In this document: one piece after another, positions 18,045 through 28,881 of the stretch
Position numbering within the stretch: position 1 is the first letter of the stretch
How the letters are laid out: every line of letters begins with the position of its first letter
Assembly: GCF_001426185.1 (NCBI RefSeq)
Contig: NZ_LMRP01000004.1
Location: 320,405-384,404 of the forward strand
DNA length: 64,000 nucleotides
DNA from: Rhodococcus sp. Leaf247
Lineage (GTDB): Bacteria; Actinomycetota; Actinomycetes; Mycobacteriales; Mycobacteriaceae
Direction of reading: 5' to 3'
Translations under genes and position numbers: made by a program
Notes under the pieces: model-generated
Database searches by the model: none
What the model saw: the letters and a program-made list of their open reading frames with translations, nothing else
Told to the model about the DNA's origin: nothing

Positions 18045-18796
18045 CGACGCTTGATGGTGCGCTGCATGCCCTTCATCTTCGCGCCGCCGGGGATGGGTCC
18101 CTTGGGCAGCGCGGGTCCGCCGCGTGTTCCGAGAGCGGCCAACCGTGACTCGATGGTCTCCATGCGCTTGCTGTCGATGTTCTTCGGAAGCTTGTTGAGG
18201 AACTTCTGCAGCTGGGACAGCGGCACCTGGCCCTCGTCGTTGCCGACGACGATGTCGTAGATCGGGGTGTCACCGACGAGGCGCGCGGTCTTCTTCTTCT
18301 CCTGTGCGAGAAGGGATTTGACTCGCTGGGGCGCACCCTCGGCGACCAGGATGACGCCGGGGCGGCCGATGACGCGGTGTACGGCGTCGAGCTGCGTCGT
18401 GCCGGCAATGGCGGTCTTCACCCGCCACCCGCCCTGCAGGTTGTCCAGCGCCCAGGCGGCCGCGCCGGCTTGGCCCTCGGCCTTGCCGTACACCGACTTC
18501 TGCACGCGACGACCGAAGATCACGAAGGCGATCAGAACGCCGATCAGCAGACCGAAGGGCAGCAGCAACCACTCGATGCCGAAGATCAGGCCGATCAGGA
18601 AGAACAGCACGGTCATTCCCACGACGGAGCCGATCATCAGCGGGAGGAGGAGCTTGTCCTCCTTGCGCTGCATCTGGAACGCCTGCCACAGCTGAGCGCG
18701 CCGCTCCTTGGACGCCTGCTTCCGTGCCGCTTTCGCAGCGGCCTTCGCCTCCTTGGAAGCGGCACCGCCCTTACCTGTTCCCTTGCCGTTCGCCAT
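18041..18796 (-). CDS. DUF4191 membrane protein
   Basis: A 251-residue protein of the actinobacterial DUF4191 family (Rv2219-like). It begins with a Lys/Ala-rich basic tail (residues 1-45), then two adjacent membrane helices (about 58-105), then a soluble domain containing VIGRPGVILVAEG and PIYDIVVGNDEGQVPL and a basic C-terminus ending TIKRR. ATG at 18796. It sits downstream of lipA on the same strand in this and related genomes. No enzymatic motif is visible and its function is unknown. Confidence 0.88.
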   Translation of the reverse strand: MANGKGTGKGGAASKEAKAAAKAARKQASKERRAQLWQAFQMQRKEDKLLLPLMIGSVVGMTVLFFLIGLIFGIEWLLLPFGLLIGVLIAFVIFGRRVQKSVYGKAEGQAGAAAWALDNLQGGWRVKTAIAGTTQLDAVHRVIGRPGVILVAEGAPQRVKSLLAQEKKKTARLVGDTPIYDIVVGNDEGQVPLSQLQKFLNKLPKNIDSKRMETIESRLAALGTRGGPALPKGPIPGGAKMKGMQRTIKRR

Positions 18797-18822
18797 GCCA
18801 CCCAGGATAGGCCCAGACGCGA

Positions 18823-18871
18823 CACGGCCCGCCATCTGGTGGACCGTGGTCGGTCGTGATGGCGGGCCGTG
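18823..18871 (-). terminator. Terminator hairpin after lipA
   Basis: A 13-bp inverted repeat, CACGGCCCGCCAT / ATGGCGGGCCGTG, with a loop of about 23 bases, lies 12 bases beyond the lipA stop. It probably terminates lipBA transcription, leaving DUF4191 with its own promoter or read-through. Confidence 0.7.
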
Positions 18872-18882
18872 CGGCGATCAGG

Positions 18883-19920
18883 TCAGCGAGGAGCGAGGCG
18901 AGCCATCAACGAGCTGGCTTCCTGCGATGCCTCTCCGCCGTGCTCGAGGTGCGACATGTTCTCGGAGATCTCGCGGCCGTGGTGCGCCATCGCCTGCGCG
19001 TACAGGCGGCCGGCGCGGTACGACGAGCGAACCAGGGGGCCCGCGAGGACACCGGCGTAGCCCATGGCCTCGGCTGCCTTGGAGTGCTCGACGAACTCCT
19101 CCGGCTTGGCCCACCGGTCCACCGGATGGTGCCGGGGAGACGGGCGCAGGTACTGGGTGATGGTGAGGATGTCGCAGCCGGCGTCGTGCAGATCCTGCAT
19201 CGCCTGCGTGACCTCGTCGTACGTCTCGCCCATACCGAGGATGAGGTTCGACTTGGTGACCAACCCGGCGTCGCGCGCCGCGGTGATGACGTCGAGGCTG
19301 CGCTGGTACCGGAACGCCGGGCGGATGCGCTTGAAGATGCGCGGGACCGTCTCGACGTTGTGCGCGAGCACCTCGGGACGCGAGGAGAAGACCTCGGCGA
19401 GCTGGTCGGGGTCGGCGTTGAAGTCGGGGATCAGCAGCTCGACGCCCGTGTTGGGGTTGAGGCGCTTGATCTCACGGACCGTCTCGGCGTAGAGCCAGGC
19501 TCCGCCGTCCTCGAGGTCGTCGCGGGCGACGCCGGTGATCGTGGAGTAGCGCAGGCCCATGGCCTGCACCGACTCGGCGACACGACGCGGCTCGTCGCGG
19601 TCCAGATCGGCCGGCTTCCCGGTGTCGATCTGGCAGAAGTCGCAGCGGCGCGTGCACTGCTCCCCGCCGATGAGGAACGTGGCTTCGCGGTCTTCCCAGC
19701 ATTCGTAGATGTTGGGACAGCCGGCCTCTTCGCAGACCGTGTGGAGTCCCTCGCGTTTGACCAGGCTCTTGAGTTCTGTGTACTCGGGGCCCATCTTCGC
19801 GCGGGTCTTGATCCATGACGGTTTGCGTTCGATCGGGGTCTCCGCGTTTCGGATCTCGAGGCGGAGAAGTTTGCGCCCGTTCGGAGCGTGAGCAGGTGTG
19901 TTCTCGGGTGCGACGGTCAC
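18883..19920 (-). CDS. lipA: Lipoyl synthase
   Basis: Radical-SAM enzyme that inserts two sulfur atoms into octanoyl groups on E2 and H proteins. It has 345 residues. The auxiliary cluster cysteines are in [14 protein letters not shown] with a third upstream or nearby, and the radical-SAM cysteines are in [34 protein letters not shown] and [15 protein letters not shown] sequences are conserved LipA blocks. GTG at 19920 gives the usual actinobacterial N-terminus VTVAPENTP; the long upstream open frame is not protein-like. It follows lipB on the same strand. Confidence 0.96.
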   Translation of the reverse strand: MTVAPENTPAHAPNGRKLLRLEIRNAETPIERKPSWIKTRAKMGPEYTELKSLVKREGLHTVCEEAGCPNIYECWEDREATFLIGGEQCTRRCDFCQIDTGKPADLDRDEPRRVAESVQAMGLRYSTITGVARDDLEDGGAWLYAETVREIKRLNPNTGVELLIPDFNADPDQLAEVFSSRPEVLAHNVETVPRIFKRIRPAFRYQRSLDVITAARDAGLVTKSNLILGMGETYDEVTQAMQDLHDAGCDILTITQYLRPSPRHHPVDRWAKPEEFVEHSKAAEAMGYAGVLAGPLVRSSYRAGRLYAQAMAHHGREISENMSHLEHGGEASQEASSLMARLAPR

Positions 19921-19961
19921 CGCACCGATGCTACTCCCGAGACGACGGCCACTCGCGGGTG

Positions 19962-20717
19962 CTAGGGGCCGAGCGTCACGGTCGTGAACGTGGGCCGAGA
20001 CGCCGACGGCGCGGGCACTCGGTCGACGTCGTGCACCGTGAGGGGCATCCGCCCGTCGAGTGCGTCGACGACGGCGCGTGTGACGGCCGGAACGACCTCG
20101 TCGACGGTCACGTCCCGGTCCAGTTCGTCGGAGAGCGTCGTCACGCCGGCGTCGGCGATACCGCACGGCACGATGGTTCCGAAGCCTGCGAGCGAGGCGT
20201 TGCAGTTCAGGGAGAACCCGTGCAGCGCGACTCCGCGCTGGACGCGGACACCGATCGCGGCGACCTTGCGTTCGGGCTGCCATCGGCCACGGACGTCCCC
20301 GGCGGCGAGCCACACGCCGGAGCGCCCGTCGATACGGCCGACCGTCAGACCCATGTCGGTGCAGACCGCGATGAGGGCCTGTTCGATCAGCCGCACGTAC
20401 CGAACCACGTCGACGGGCTCCGCGAGGCGGACGATCGGATAACCCACCAGCTGGCCGGGGCCGTGCCAGGTGATCTTGCCCCCGCGATCGACGTCGATGA
20501 CCGGCGTGCCGTCGGTGGGTCGATCCTCCGGTGACGTGCGGCGGCCGGCCGTGAAGACGGCCGGGTGTTCGAGCAGCAACAACTCGTCGTCGCCGACGCC
20601 CTCGGCGCGTCGAGCTGCCACGGCGCGCTGGATCTCCAGCGCCTCGAGGTAGTCGACGGTGCCGAGGCGCCGGACCTGCAGGGGATCGGTCGACAACCGT
20701 GCTGAGCGGGCGTTCAT
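19962..20717 (-). CDS. lipB: Octanoyltransferase
   Basis: Transfers octanoate from acyl carrier protein to lipoyl domains, the step before LipA. It has 251 residues with the signature [17 protein letters not shown] (about 78-94), [21 protein letters not shown] and the catalytic cysteine in VPCGI, with the partner lysine in KVAAIG. ATG at 20717 starts the family-like [23 protein letters not shown]. It lies just upstream of lipA, and its product supports the E2 protein encoded at 21756-23612. Confidence 0.96.
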   Translation of the reverse strand: MNARSARLSTDPLQVRRLGTVDYLEALEIQRAVAARRAEGVGDDELLLLEHPAVFTAGRRTSPEDRPTDGTPVIDVDRGGKITWHGPGQLVGYPIVRLAEPVDVVRYVRLIEQALIAVCTDMGLTVGRIDGRSGVWLAAGDVRGRWQPERKVAAIGVRVQRGVALHGFSLNCNASLAGFGTIVPCGIADAGVTTLSDELDRDVTVDEVVPAVTRAVVDALDGRMPLTVHDVDRVPAPSASRPTFTTVTLGP

Positions 20718-20741
20718 GAGCCCGAGATTACGCCGCTCCGA

Positions 20742-21629
20742 CTAGCCGACGGTATCGGCGAGGGCTTCACCGATCGTCTTGTGCTCGAACTCGAAACCGT
20801 TCTTCTCGAGCACCGCGGGGATAGCTCGCGGATTGCTCAGGATCGCCTCGTTCGCGAACTCGCCGATGATCGCGGAGATGGCGAACCCCGGCACCATCCA
20901 CGGCGCCGGGCGATGAACCGCACGGCCCATCGCACTGTTGAACTGGGCGTTGGTCACCGGCGCCGGGCCCTGCAGGTTCACCGGTCCGCTGATGTCGGAG
21001 TTCTCGATGGTGAAGACGATCGCGCGCACCTCGTCCGTCAACGAGATCCACGGGAAGTACTGGCGGCCACTTCCGAGGCGTCCGCCGAGACCGAAGGTGT
21101 AGAGCGGGCGAAGCTTGCCCATCATGCCGCCGTGCCGGGACAGCACTGCCGCGCTGCGCAACAGGACCACGCGCACGCCGTGATCGGAGGCGTACGAGGT
21201 GGCGTCCTCCCAGTCGCGACAGACCTCGGCGAGGAAGCCTTCGCCCACCGGTGCGGTCTCGTCGACCACCGTGTCGCCGGTGTCGCCGTAGAAGTTGATG
21301 CCGCTGGCATTGATCAGCGCCGGCACGCCGGCGTCGACGACGGCGCGGGCCAGCAACTCGGTGGGCGCGATCCGGCTGTCCCGGACGGCCTGCTTGTACG
21401 CGCCGCTCCAGCGCTTGTCGCCGATACCGACGCCGCACAGATTGACCACCGCATCGGCGCCGTCGAGGGCGGTCGATTCCAGTTTCCCGTTCGCCGGGTC
21501 CCACCCGATCTCGTCGGGTCCTGCGGGGGTGCGCCGCACGAGGCGGAAGACGTCGTGGCCTGCGCTGCGGAGCGCGGCAACGAGCGACGTGCCGATGAGT
21601 CCTGACGAACCTGCGATGACGACGCGCAC
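20742..21629 (-). CDS. TIGR01777-family NAD(P)-binding epimerase (SDR39U1-like)
   Basis: A 295-residue Rossmann-fold protein of the extended SDR type: [20 protein letters not shown] is the nucleotide-binding start, with [13 protein letters not shown] and [20 protein letters not shown] typical of the SulA/YfcH/SDR39U1 group, and a DUF1731-like C-terminus ([22 protein letters not shown]). The substrate is unknown. It stands in the same place as Rv2216, between lipB and dlaT. Confidence 0.92.
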   Translation of the reverse strand: MRVVIAGSSGLIGTSLVAALRSAGHDVFRLVRRTPAGPDEIGWDPANGKLESTALDGADAVVNLCGVGIGDKRWSGAYKQAVRDSRIAPTELLARAVVDAGVPALINASGINFYGDTGDTVVDETAPVGEGFLAEVCRDWEDATSYASDHGVRVVLLRSAAVLSRHGGMMGKLRPLYTFGLGGRLGSGRQYFPWISLTDEVRAIVFTIENSDISGPVNLQGPAPVTNAQFNSAMGRAVHRPAPWMVPGFAISAIIGEFANEAILSNPRAIPAVLEKNGFEFEHKTIGEALADTVG

Positions 21630-21652
21630 GATCTATGAGCCTCCTTCGACGG

Positions 21653-21699
21653 CGACGGGGGCACCTCACGCACTGTCCGTGCGCGAAGTGCCCCCGTCG
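21653..21699 (-). terminator. Terminator hairpin after dlaT/sucB
   Basis: The inverted repeat CGACGGGGGCAC / GTGCCCCCGTCG lies between the E2 gene stop and the epimerase start, with a further GCAC...GTGC stem inside. It probably terminates dlaT/sucB transcription. Confidence 0.78.
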
Positions 21700-21755
21700 T
21701 AACGACAGTTCGCCGATGCGAACCGTCGGGGACTTCCGAGATTACCGAAGAACCG

Positions 21756-23612
21756 TCAGAGGCCGAGATCAGCCTCGAACGCGCCCTCCTCCAAGCGGTG
21801 CTTGATGGTGGTGAGGAAGCGTCCGGCATCCGCGCCGTCGACCAGGCGGTGGTCGTACGTCAGCGGCAGGTACGCCATGGAGCGGACACCGATCGACTCG
21901 CTGCCCGAGGCGTCGGTGACGACGACGGGGCGCTTGACGATCGCACCGGTACCGAGCATGGCTGCCTGCGGCGGAACCAGGATCGGGGTGTCGAACAACG
22001 CGCCCTGGCTGCCGATGTTGGTGATGGTGAACGTTCCACCCGACAGCTCGTCCGGCTTGAGGCCGTTCGAGCGTGCACGCGAGGCGATGTCGGCGATCGC
22101 ACGAGCGATACCGGCCAGCGACAGGTCACCGGCGTTGTGGATGACGGGGGAGAGAAGTCCCTGTTCCGTGTCCACCGCGATGCCCAGGTGCTCGGCGTCG
22201 TAGTAGGTGATCTCCTTCTTCGCCTCGTCGATGCTCGCGTTCACGTTGGGGTGGACCTTGAGCGCCTCGACGACGGCCTTCGCGAAGAACGGCAGGAACG
22301 TCAGGTTGACGCCCTCGCGCTCCTTGAAGGTGGCCTTGGCTCGGGTGCGCAGAGCTGCGACCTTGGTCATGTCGACCTCGAACACCTGCGTGAGCTGCGC
22401 GGACGACTGCAGCGACTCGCGGGTCTTCTTGGCCGTGATCTGACGGATGCGGTTGATCTTCTGCGTCGATCCGCGCAGGTGCGCCAGTTCCGGACGCACA
22501 CCCGCGGTGGACGGGGTGGACGGCGTGGACGATGCGGCGGCCGGCGCGGCAGCGGGAGCGGACTCCTGCTTCGCCGGGGCCTTCTTCGCCTCGGCTGCGG
22601 CGAGGACGTCCTGCTTGCGGATGCGTCCACCGACGCCCGTGCCCTTGACGGAGTTCAGATCGACGTCGTTCTCCGTGGCGAGCTTGCGCACCAGGGGAGT
22701 GACGTACGGGCTGGAACCGCTCGCGTTCGAGTCACCCGCAGGCGCCTCGGACTCGGACTTCGAGGAATTCTCCGACTTCGATTCCGACTTCGGCTCCGGC
22801 GTGTAGACCTCGCCGGCGGGCTCGGGATCGGCCTGCTTCGCGGGCTCGTCCGCAGGCTTCGCTTCTGCCTTGGGTTCCGGCTTCTTCTCCGGTTCGGGCT
22901 TCTTCTCGGGCTCGGGAGCGGGAGCCGATTCCTTCTTCGCGGGCGCGCCGGAACCGATGACGGCGAGCTGTCCACCGACCTCGACCGTGTCGTCCTCCTC
23001 GGCGCTGATCTCGAGCAGGGTGCCGGCGACGGGAGACGGGATCTCGGTGTCGACCTTGTCGGTGGAGACCTCGAGGAGCGGCTCGTCCACGGCGACCTCG
23101 TCGCCGACGGCCTTGAGCCAGCGGGTGACGGTGCCCTCGGTGACGGACTCGCCCAGCTCGGGCATCGTGACGGACGTGCCCTCGGCGGAGCCGGAGCTCG
23201 CATCGGAGGAGTCGTCGGAGCCGGATGCGGGCTCTTCCGCTTCGCTCTCGCCCTCGACGGATGCCTGCTCGGCTGCGTCGGACGGGCCTGCGTCGGCCTC
23301 GTCGTCGCTGCCTGCATCGTCGCTGTCGTCGGCGGCGGTGTCGCTTCCCGAGTCGTCGCTACCGGAGTCGTCGCCGGCATCGCCGATGATGCCCAGCTCG
23401 CCGCCGATCTCGACGGTGTCGTCTTCCTGGGCGGTGATCTTGGTCAGGACACCCGCAGCCGGTGACGGGATCTCCGTATCCACCTTGTCGGTGGAGACTT
23501 CGAGCAAGGGTTCGTCGACTTCGACCGTGTCCCCCTCCTGTTTCAGCCACCGTGTGACAGTTCCCTCGGTGACGCTTTCACCGAGAGCTGGCATCTGGAC
23601 GGAGAAGGTCAT
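21756..23612 (-). CDS. dlaT: 2-oxoacid dehydrogenase E2: dihydrolipoamide acyltransferase
   Basis: E2 core of the pyruvate (and in actinobacteria combined 2-oxoglutarate) dehydrogenase complex; dlaT in M. tuberculosis, often called sucB elsewhere. It has 618 residues. Two lipoyl domains (about 1-80 and 148-228) each carry the lipoylated lysine in STDKVDTE; linkers are rich in Asp/Ser/Glu and then Pro/Lys/Glu; a peripheral-subunit-binding domain follows ([17 protein letters not shown]... [10 protein letters not shown]); the catalytic domain ends with the active-site [13 protein letters not shown]. Two lipoyl domains match the mycobacterial form. It is encoded next to lipA/lipB, which modify it. 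Confidence 0.95.
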   Translation of the reverse strand: MTFSVQMPALGESVTEGTVTRWLKQEGDTVEVDEPLLEVSTDKVDTEIPSPAAGVLTKITAQEDDTVEIGGELGIIGDAGDDSGSDDSGSDTAADDSDDAGSDDEADAGPSDAAEQASVEGESEAEEPASGSDDSSDASSGSAEGTSVTMPELGESVTEGTVTRWLKAVGDEVAVDEPLLEVSTDKVDTEIPSPVAGTLLEISAEEDDTVEVGGQLAVIGSGAPAKKESAPAPEPEKKPEPEKKPEPKAEAKPADEPAKQADPEPAGEVYTPEPKSESKSENSSKSESEAPAGDSNASGSSPYVTPLVRKLATENDVDLNSVKGTGVGGRIRKQDVLAAAEAKKAPAKQESAPAAAPAAASSTPSTPSTAGVRPELAHLRGSTQKINRIRQITAKKTRESLQSSAQLTQVFEVDMTKVAALRTRAKATFKEREGVNLTFLPFFAKAVVEALKVHPNVNASIDEAKKEITYYDAEHLGIAVDTEQGLLSPVIHNAGDLSLAGIARAIADIASRARSNGLKPDELSGGTFTITNIGSQGALFDTPILVPPQAAMLGTGAIVKRPVVVTDASGSESIGVRSMAYLPLTYDHRLVDGADAGRFLTTIKHRLEEGAFEADLGL

Positions 23613-23925
23613 CTCTGTTGACTCCTCGACATTGTTGTGCGGGTGTAGCGGCTCGTGGTCGCTAGCGGGCGTGGTCTAGCCGGAGGCGATGCGTGCACCA
23701 TTGTGGCCGCGTCACTGCGATTGCGAGGCGAGTTGTGCCTCTCATGAGTGGCGCACACCGTGAGATGGTTCACGCGATGCTCCGAACATCCTGTCACTTC
23801 GGCGCGAGGTTCGCGCCCGCCGGGGTCGGCGTGCCGCCGGGATGTCGGGGTGGATCGGATTGAGTGCTTTGTGTTCGCGGACCGACCGTGCATCGCGTAG
23901 GTCTCGACGACAGATGGAGGAGAAC
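23613..23925. other. Divergent promoter region between dlaT and a small gene
   Basis: About 313 bases between the two divergent start codons. It must carry the dlaT promoter (minus) and the promoter of the gene at 23926 (plus), but I see no convincing boxed motif, hairpin or riboswitch. Confidence 0.4.
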
Positions 23926-24258
23926 GTGGGACTGTTCGACAGGTTCAGGAGATCGCGCCGCTCGGGAGGCGCTGCGTCACCGACCGACCGTTCGCATCTC
24001 GCGGACTGGGCGTCGAGTCGAATCGGCGTCGAGGCGTATGTCGAGCCGCAGACGACGGTCACTCCGGTGACGGTGGTTCTGGTGGCGAACGACGGGGAAT
24101 GGACACGTCGGGCGGTCGGTGGGGACAAGGGCGCACGCAAACTCGGCGAGGACCTGAAGATCCCGGTCTACGACGTGCGTAAGACGGGCTACCCGCAGCG
24201 CATGCGCGATCACGACGCCCGCCAGAAGATCATCCGCAAACGCGAGCAGGGGCTCTGA
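23926..24258 (+). CDS. Small conserved actinobacterial protein, function unknown
   Basis: A 110-residue basic protein beginning VGLFDRFRRSRRSGG, with a C-terminal half that looks like a compact alpha/beta fold (VTVVLVANDGEWTRRAVGG, LGEDLKIPVYDVRKTGYPQRMRDH). GTG at 23926 is well supported by GGAGGA seven bases upstream. It is convergent with pepA, and a shared terminator overlaps its stop codon. I do not recognise an activity. Confidence 0.78.
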   Translation: MGLFDRFRRSRRSGGAASPTDRSHLADWASSRIGVEAYVEPQTTVTPVTVVLVANDGEWTRRAVGGDKGARKLGEDLKIPVYDVRKTGYPQRMRDHDARQKIIRKREQGL

Positions 24259-24272
24259 CACCCCTGCTCGCG
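24241..24272. terminator. Bidirectional terminator overlapping a stop codon
   Basis: A perfect 12-bp inverted repeat, CGCGAGCAGGGG / CCCCTGCTCGCG, with an eight-base loop that contains the stop codon of the upstream small gene. It lies between convergent genes and can stop transcription from both. Confidence 0.82.
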
Positions 24273-24284
24273 TAGGTCGGGCTG

Positions 24285-25793
24285 TCAGCCGTTCTCGGCG
24301 ATGTCCTCGAGCACGGAGATCATGGTCCGGACCGGGACACCGGTGCCGCCCTTGGTGGTGTAGCCGTGGGGACCGGCCGTGTTGAACGCGGGACCCGCTA
24401 CGTCGATGTGCGCCCACTGCACATTCTCGGCGACGAACTCCTTCAGGTACAGCCCGGCAGCGAGCATCCCGCCCCATCGGTGGTTGGTGACGTTGGCCAG
24501 GTCCGCGACCCGTGAGTCGAGGTCGGGTCGCAGTTCGGCGGGAAGCGGCATCGGCCACCCGTTCTCCCCGATCCGCTGAGAGATCGCGGCGACTCGGTCA
24601 CGGAACGCCTCGGTGCCCATGACGCCGGGAGTCCTATTACCCAGAGCGACCATCTGCGCGCCGGTGAGCGTGGCGGTGTCGATCAGGTAGTCCGGCTCGT
24701 CCTCGCAGGCGCGGACGATGGCGTCGGCAAGGATGAGTCGACCCTCGGCGTCGGTGTTGATGACCTCGACCGTGGTGCCGCCGTACTGGGTCAGGACGTC
24801 TCCCGGCCGTTGCGCCGTCGAGGACGGCATGTTCTCCGCCATCGGCACCGTCGCGGTGACGTTGATGGGCAGTTCCAACGTCGCGGCGAGGACGACCGTC
24901 GCGACGACCGCTGCCGCACCCGCCATGTCGGAGGTCATGTTCTCCATGCCGGCCGCCGGCTTGATCGAGATGCCGCCGGTGTCGAAGGTGACTCCCTTGC
25001 CGACCAGGGCGACGGACGGAGACTTCTTCTTGCCGCCGAGGTAGGTCATCCGGACCAGGCGGGGAGGACGCGACGACCCCTTGCCGACGCCGATGATGCC
25101 GCCGTAACCGCCGCGCTCGAGTGCCCGCTCGTCCAGCACCTGGACGGTCAGTCCGGCGTCGGTCCCCAGGACGCGGGCGCGCTCGGCGAACTCGGCGGGG
25201 TAGAGGTGGCTGGGCGGGGTGTTCACCAGATCGCGGGCGGTTGCGACCGCCACCGCGATGGCAGTGGACCGCGCGAGCTCGGCCTTGAGCGCCTTGTCCC
25301 GGGGCGATCCGACGAGCAGGTCGACGCGCGAGATCGGCGTCGCGTCGTCGGTCGGCGCGGACTTCTGCTTGAACTCGCTGAACTGGTAGGCGCCGAGGAA
25401 GAGCCCTTCGGCGACGGCGCCGAGTCCGGCGGGGGACAGTGTCGTCGCCACGTGGCCGACACCGGTCAGCGCGCGTGCCGCGGAACCGGCAGCTCGTCGC
25501 ACCGTGTCGTCGGTCCGGTCGGCGGCGGATCCGAGACCCACGGCGAGAACGCTGGTGGCGGACAGTGACGCGGGGGAGGGCACCCGCGTGATCTGGTCGG
25601 CCTTGCCGGTGGCTCCCAGCGCCGTGACGGCGGTCAGGACCTCCGCGGCGGCGTCGCCGAGGAAGTCGTCGCCGACGATCCGCGGGCCGCCGTCGGTCTT
25701 CTCCAGCCCGATGATCACGACCTCGACGGACTTGTCGATGGTTCCCGCGAGGACGAGTTCCGGTCCGAGTGTGCGCTGCAGCTGACTGCTCAC
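24285..25793 (-). CDS. pepA: Leucyl aminopeptidase (M17 family)
   Basis: Cytosolic dinuclear-metal aminopeptidase that trims N-terminal residues from peptides; pepB in mycobacterial naming. It has 502 residues. The C-terminal catalytic domain has [31 protein letters not shown] metal and lysine motifs and the M17 signature NTDAEGRL; the N-terminal macro-like domain (1-160) is less conserved. The start codon at 25793 opens [17 protein letters not shown]; the divergent gcvT start lies about 90 bases away. Confidence 0.94.
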   Translation of the reverse strand: MSSQLQRTLGPELVLAGTIDKSVEVVIIGLEKTDGGPRIVGDDFLGDAAAEVLTAVTALGATGKADQITRVPSPASLSATSVLAVGLGSAADRTDDTVRRAAGSAARALTGVGHVATTLSPAGLGAVAEGLFLGAYQFSEFKQKSAPTDDATPISRVDLLVGSPRDKALKAELARSTAIAVAVATARDLVNTPPSHLYPAEFAERARVLGTDAGLTVQVLDERALERGGYGGIIGVGKGSSRPPRLVRMTYLGGKKKSPSVALVGKGVTFDTGGISIKPAAGMENMTSDMAGAAAVVATVVLAATLELPINVTATVPMAENMPSSTAQRPGDVLTQYGGTTVEVINTDAEGRLILADAIVRACEDEPDYLIDTATLTGAQMVALGNRTPGVMGTEAFRDRVAAISQRIGENGWPMPLPAELRPDLDSRVADLANVTNHRWGGMLAAGLYLKEFVAENVQWAHIDVAGPAFNTAGPHGYTTKGGTGVPVRTMISVLEDIAENG

Positions 25794-25885
25794 GTGTGAA
25801 GGCTCCTGATGTCGTTGTGGTTGTCGTGCGAATCGAGCGCTCCGACGATCGTAGGCCGGGTGTGTTCTGCGTTAGCGTTCCCACC

Positions 25886-26983
25886 ATGAGCGAAGAACTG
25901 CTGCACGGACCCATCCACGACACGCACGTGGCTCTCGGCGCGACGTTCGCCCCGTTCGGCGGGTGGACCATGCCGGTCTCCTATGCCGGCACGGTGTCCG
26001 AGCACACCTCCACCCGCACCACCGCGGGGCTGTTCGACGTGAGCCACCTCGGCAAAGCCGTCGTGACGGGTCCGGGCGCCGCCGCGTACGTCGACTCGGT
26101 GCTGACCAATTCCCTCGACCGCATCGGACCCGGCCAGGCGCAGTACACGCTGTGCTGCACCGAATCCGGGGGCGTCGTCGACGACCTGATCGCCTACCTC
26201 GTCTCCGACGACGAGGTGTTCCTGGTGCCGAACGCGGCCAATACCGCTGCCGTCGTCGAGGTTCTCGCCGCGGGAGCGCCCGACGGCGTCACGGTGCGAT
26301 CCGCTCACCGCGAGTACGGCGTCTTCGCCGTGCAGGGTCCGCGGTCGGCCGAGGTGCTCGCCGCCGTGGGTCTGCCGTCCTCGTTGGAGTACATGGCGTT
26401 CGAGGACGTCGACTTCGAGCACGGATCGGTTCGCGTGTGTCGCACCGGCTACACGGGCGAGCACGGCTACGAACTCCTGCCGCAGTGGGACACCGCCACC
26501 CCGTTGTTCGACGCGTTGCTCGCCGCCGTGCGCGCCGTCGGCGGCGAGCCGGCCGGTCTGGGTGCCCGCGACACTCTGCGCACCGAGATGGGCTACCCGC
26601 TGCACGGACACGAACTCTCGGTGGACATCACGCCATTGGAAGCTCGATGCGGATGGGCGGTGGGCTGGAAGAAGGAGGCGTTCCGCGGCCGCGACGCCCT
26701 CCTCGCCCAGAAGGAGGCCGGCGCTCCCCGGACCCTCGTCGGGCTCCGTGCTGTCGGACGCGGAGTGCTGCGACCGGAACTGTCGGTCCTGCGCTCCGGC
26801 GAGACCGTCGGTGTCACGACGTCGGGGACCTTCTCTCCGAGTACCAAGGTGGGGATCGCCCTGGCGTTGCTCGACACGTCGGCGGGTGTCGCCGTCGGCG
26901 ATTCGGTCGACGTCGACGTGCGTGGTCGAGCCCTCGCGTGCGAGGTGGTCAGGCCACCGTTCGTGGAGCCGAACGTGCGGTGA
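25886..26983 (+). CDS. gcvT: Glycine cleavage system T protein (aminomethyltransferase)
   Basis: Moves the aminomethyl carbon of glycine from lipoylated H protein to tetrahydrofolate, releasing ammonia. It has 365 residues. The start [31 protein letters not shown] and motifs [23 protein letters not shown] and [21 protein letters not shown] are GcvT signatures. ATG at 25886. The other cleavage-system genes are not in the window, but the lipoylation genes nearby serve the same system. ilvE follows 33 bases downstream on the same strand. Confidence 0.95.
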   Translation: MSEELLHGPIHDTHVALGATFAPFGGWTMPVSYAGTVSEHTSTRTTAGLFDVSHLGKAVVTGPGAAAYVDSVLTNSLDRIGPGQAQYTLCCTESGGVVDDLIAYLVSDDEVFLVPNAANTAAVVEVLAAGAPDGVTVRSAHREYGVFAVQGPRSAEVLAAVGLPSSLEYMAFEDVDFEHGSVRVCRTGYTGEHGYELLPQWDTATPLFDALLAAVRAVGGEPAGLGARDTLRTEMGYPLHGHELSVDITPLEARCGWAVGWKKEAFRGRDALLAQKEAGAPRTLVGLRAVGRGVLRPELSVLRSGETVGVTTSGTFSPSTKVGIALALLDTSAGVAVGDSVDVDVRGRALACEVVRPPFVEPNVR

Positions 26984-27016
26984 ACGACGTCGGAGGGCTG
27001 GCCTAGGATGTTGCGC

Positions 27017-28129
27017 ATGAGTGGTCTGGAGTTCACCCGTGTCACGCATCCGGCGCCCGTCACCGATGAGGCGCGCGCGCAGATTCTGGCGGCTCCCGGT
27101 TTCGGTGTGCACTTCACCGACCACATGGTGTCCATCGACTACGACACGGCCGTCGGCTGGCACGACGCCGTCGTGACGCCGTATGCGCCGTTCCTGCTGG
27201 ACCCGGCCGCGATGGTGCTGCACTACGGGCAGGCGATCTTCGAGGGACTCAAGGTCTACCGTCAGCCCGACGGCAGCCTCGCGTCGTTCCGCCCCGGTGC
27301 GAACGCGGAGCGTCTGCAGTCGTCCGCCGCCCGTATCGCGATGCCCGAATTGCCGGTCGAGGTCTTCCGCGAGTCGATCGAGCAGCTTCTCGAGGTCGAC
27401 CATGAGTGGGTGCCCGTCGCGGGCGGCGAGGACGCGCTGTACCTGCGGCCCTTCATGTTCGCCACGGAGGCCGGTCTGGGCGTGCGTCCCGCGTCGTCGT
27501 ACCGCTACCTCCTCATCGCCTCACCGGCCGGCGCGTACTTCCCGCGCGGGGTCAAGCCGGTCAGCGTGTGGCTGTCCACCGAGTACGTCCGCGCCGCGCC
27601 GGGTGGAACGGGTGCCGCGAAGTTCGCCGGCAACTACGCGGCTTCCCTGCTGGCGCAGGCTCAAGCCGCGGATCAGGGCTGCGACCAGGTGGTGTGGCTC
27701 GATGCCCTCGAGCGTCGCTACGTCGAGGAGATGGGCGGGATGAACCTGTTCTTCGTCTTCGGCTCCGGCGCTGACGCACGGCTGGTGACGCCGTCGCTGT
27801 CCGGGTCTCTGCTGCCCGGCATCACGCGAGACTCGTTGTTGGCGTTGGCGACCGACGCCGGTTTCCCCGTCGAGGAACGCAAGATCTCCACCGACGAGTG
27901 GCAGAAGAAGGCCGAGTCGGGAGAGATCACCGAGGTGTTCGCGTGCGGCACTGCCGCCGTCATCACCCCGGTGGGCAGCGTGAAGTCCGCGGACGGCGTG
28001 TTCACCATCGGCACCGGGGAGCCGGGCGAGGTCACGATGGCGTTGCGCGACACCCTGACCGGCATCCAGCGTGGCACCTTCGCCGATACGCACGGGTGGA
28101 TGAGCACGCTGCGCCCCGCGACCGCCTGA
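27017..28129 (+). CDS. ilvE: Branched-chain amino acid aminotransferase
   Basis: PLP enzyme of fold type IV that makes leucine, isoleucine and valine from their 2-oxo acids. It has 370 residues. Motifs include the [17 protein letters not shown] block, the PLP lysine in [24 protein letters not shown] and the [15 protein letters not shown] phosphate-binding segment. ATG at 27017 ([15 protein letters not shown]) fits the family; an ATG nine bases upstream is possible. It is convergent with cobS, five bases apart. Confidence 0.95.
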   Translation: MSGLEFTRVTHPAPVTDEARAQILAAPGFGVHFTDHMVSIDYDTAVGWHDAVVTPYAPFLLDPAAMVLHYGQAIFEGLKVYRQPDGSLASFRPGANAERLQSSAARIAMPELPVEVFRESIEQLLEVDHEWVPVAGGEDALYLRPFMFATEAGLGVRPASSYRYLLIASPAGAYFPRGVKPVSVWLSTEYVRAAPGGTGAAKFAGNYAASLLAQAQAADQGCDQVVWLDALERRYVEEMGGMNLFFVFGSGADARLVTPSLSGSLLPGITRDSLLALATDAGFPVEERKISTDEWQKKAESGEITEVFACGTAAVITPVGSVKSADGVFTIGTGEPGEVTMALRDTLTGIQRGTFADTHGWMSTLRPATA

Positions 28130-28134
28130 GTCGG

Positions 28135-28881
28135 TCAGATCTCGATAAGACACAGGACGAGCACCAGCGTCGTCGTCAGTTCGATGACAGCGCCCAGGAC
28201 GTCGCCGACCATGCCGCCGAAGCGTCGGACGCAGTGCCGGACCAGCACGGCGCCGACCGCGAGGGCCACGGCGACCGCGGCGACACCCTGGAACCACCTC
28301 GGTCCCGCCAGCGCGCCGACGACGAGTGCGACGGCGGACCACGACACCGTCGTCACGGTCGTCTGAGTCCCGGCGACCAGCGACCCGAAGCCGGTGGTGC
28401 CGGCCGCTGTGACGGAGCGTCGGCACGCGAGAACGACAGCGCATCGTGCGGCGACGGCTGCCGCGACGACGGCGAACCCATGGCCTCGATCCACCAGTGT
28501 CCCCATCGCCACGCCCTGCAGGCCGAGACACAGCGCGACGGTCGCCACCCCGAAAGGACCCGTGGATCCCGACTTCATCACCTCACGAGCGCGGTCCGGA
28601 GGGCCGTAACACCCCAGGCCGTCCGCAGTGTCGGCGAGACCGTCCAGGTGCATTCCGCGGGTCAGCAGAGCGTGCGCCGCGACACCGATCAGACCGGCCG
28701 CTGCCGGGGGAAGTCCGCCCGTCACGGTGAGCCACACCAGCGCCGCGACGAGTGCGCCGAGCGCCGCCCCGACGACCGGGACCACCGCGATGGCGCGGCG
28801 CGCGTCGTCACGATCGACGGTGTCCGGTCCCCGCACCGGGAAGACGGTGAGCCAGGAGAACGCGAGCCGCAACGACCTCAT
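28135..28881 (-). CDS. cobS: Adenosylcobinamide-GDP ribazoletransferase (cobalamin synthase)
   Basis: Integral membrane enzyme joining adenosylcobinamide-GDP to alpha-ribazole, the last step of cobalamin assembly. It has 248 residues with several hydrophobic helices and the CobS motif [16 protein letters not shown] (acidic Mg site), then [12 protein letters not shown] at 28881 overlaps the cobT stop by four bases (ATGA). It is the last gene of cobU-cobT-cobS. Confidence 0.94.
   Translation of the reverse strand: MRSLRLAFSWLTVFPVRGPDTVDRDDARRAIAVVPVVGAALGALVAALVWLTVTGGLPPAAAGLIGVAAHALLTRGMHLDGLADTADGLGCYGPPDRAREVMKSGSTGPFGVATVALCLGLQGVAMGTLVDRGHGFAVVAAAVAARCAVVLACRRSVTAAGTTGFGSLVAGTQTTVTTVSWSAVALVVGALAGPRWFQGVAAVAVALAVGAVLVRHCVRRFGGMVGDVLGAVIELTTTLVLVLCLIEI

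Noticed and set aside
25794..25885. Glycine riboswitch before gcvT
   Set aside because: The 90-base gap is too short and lacks the conserved glycine aptamer blocks.
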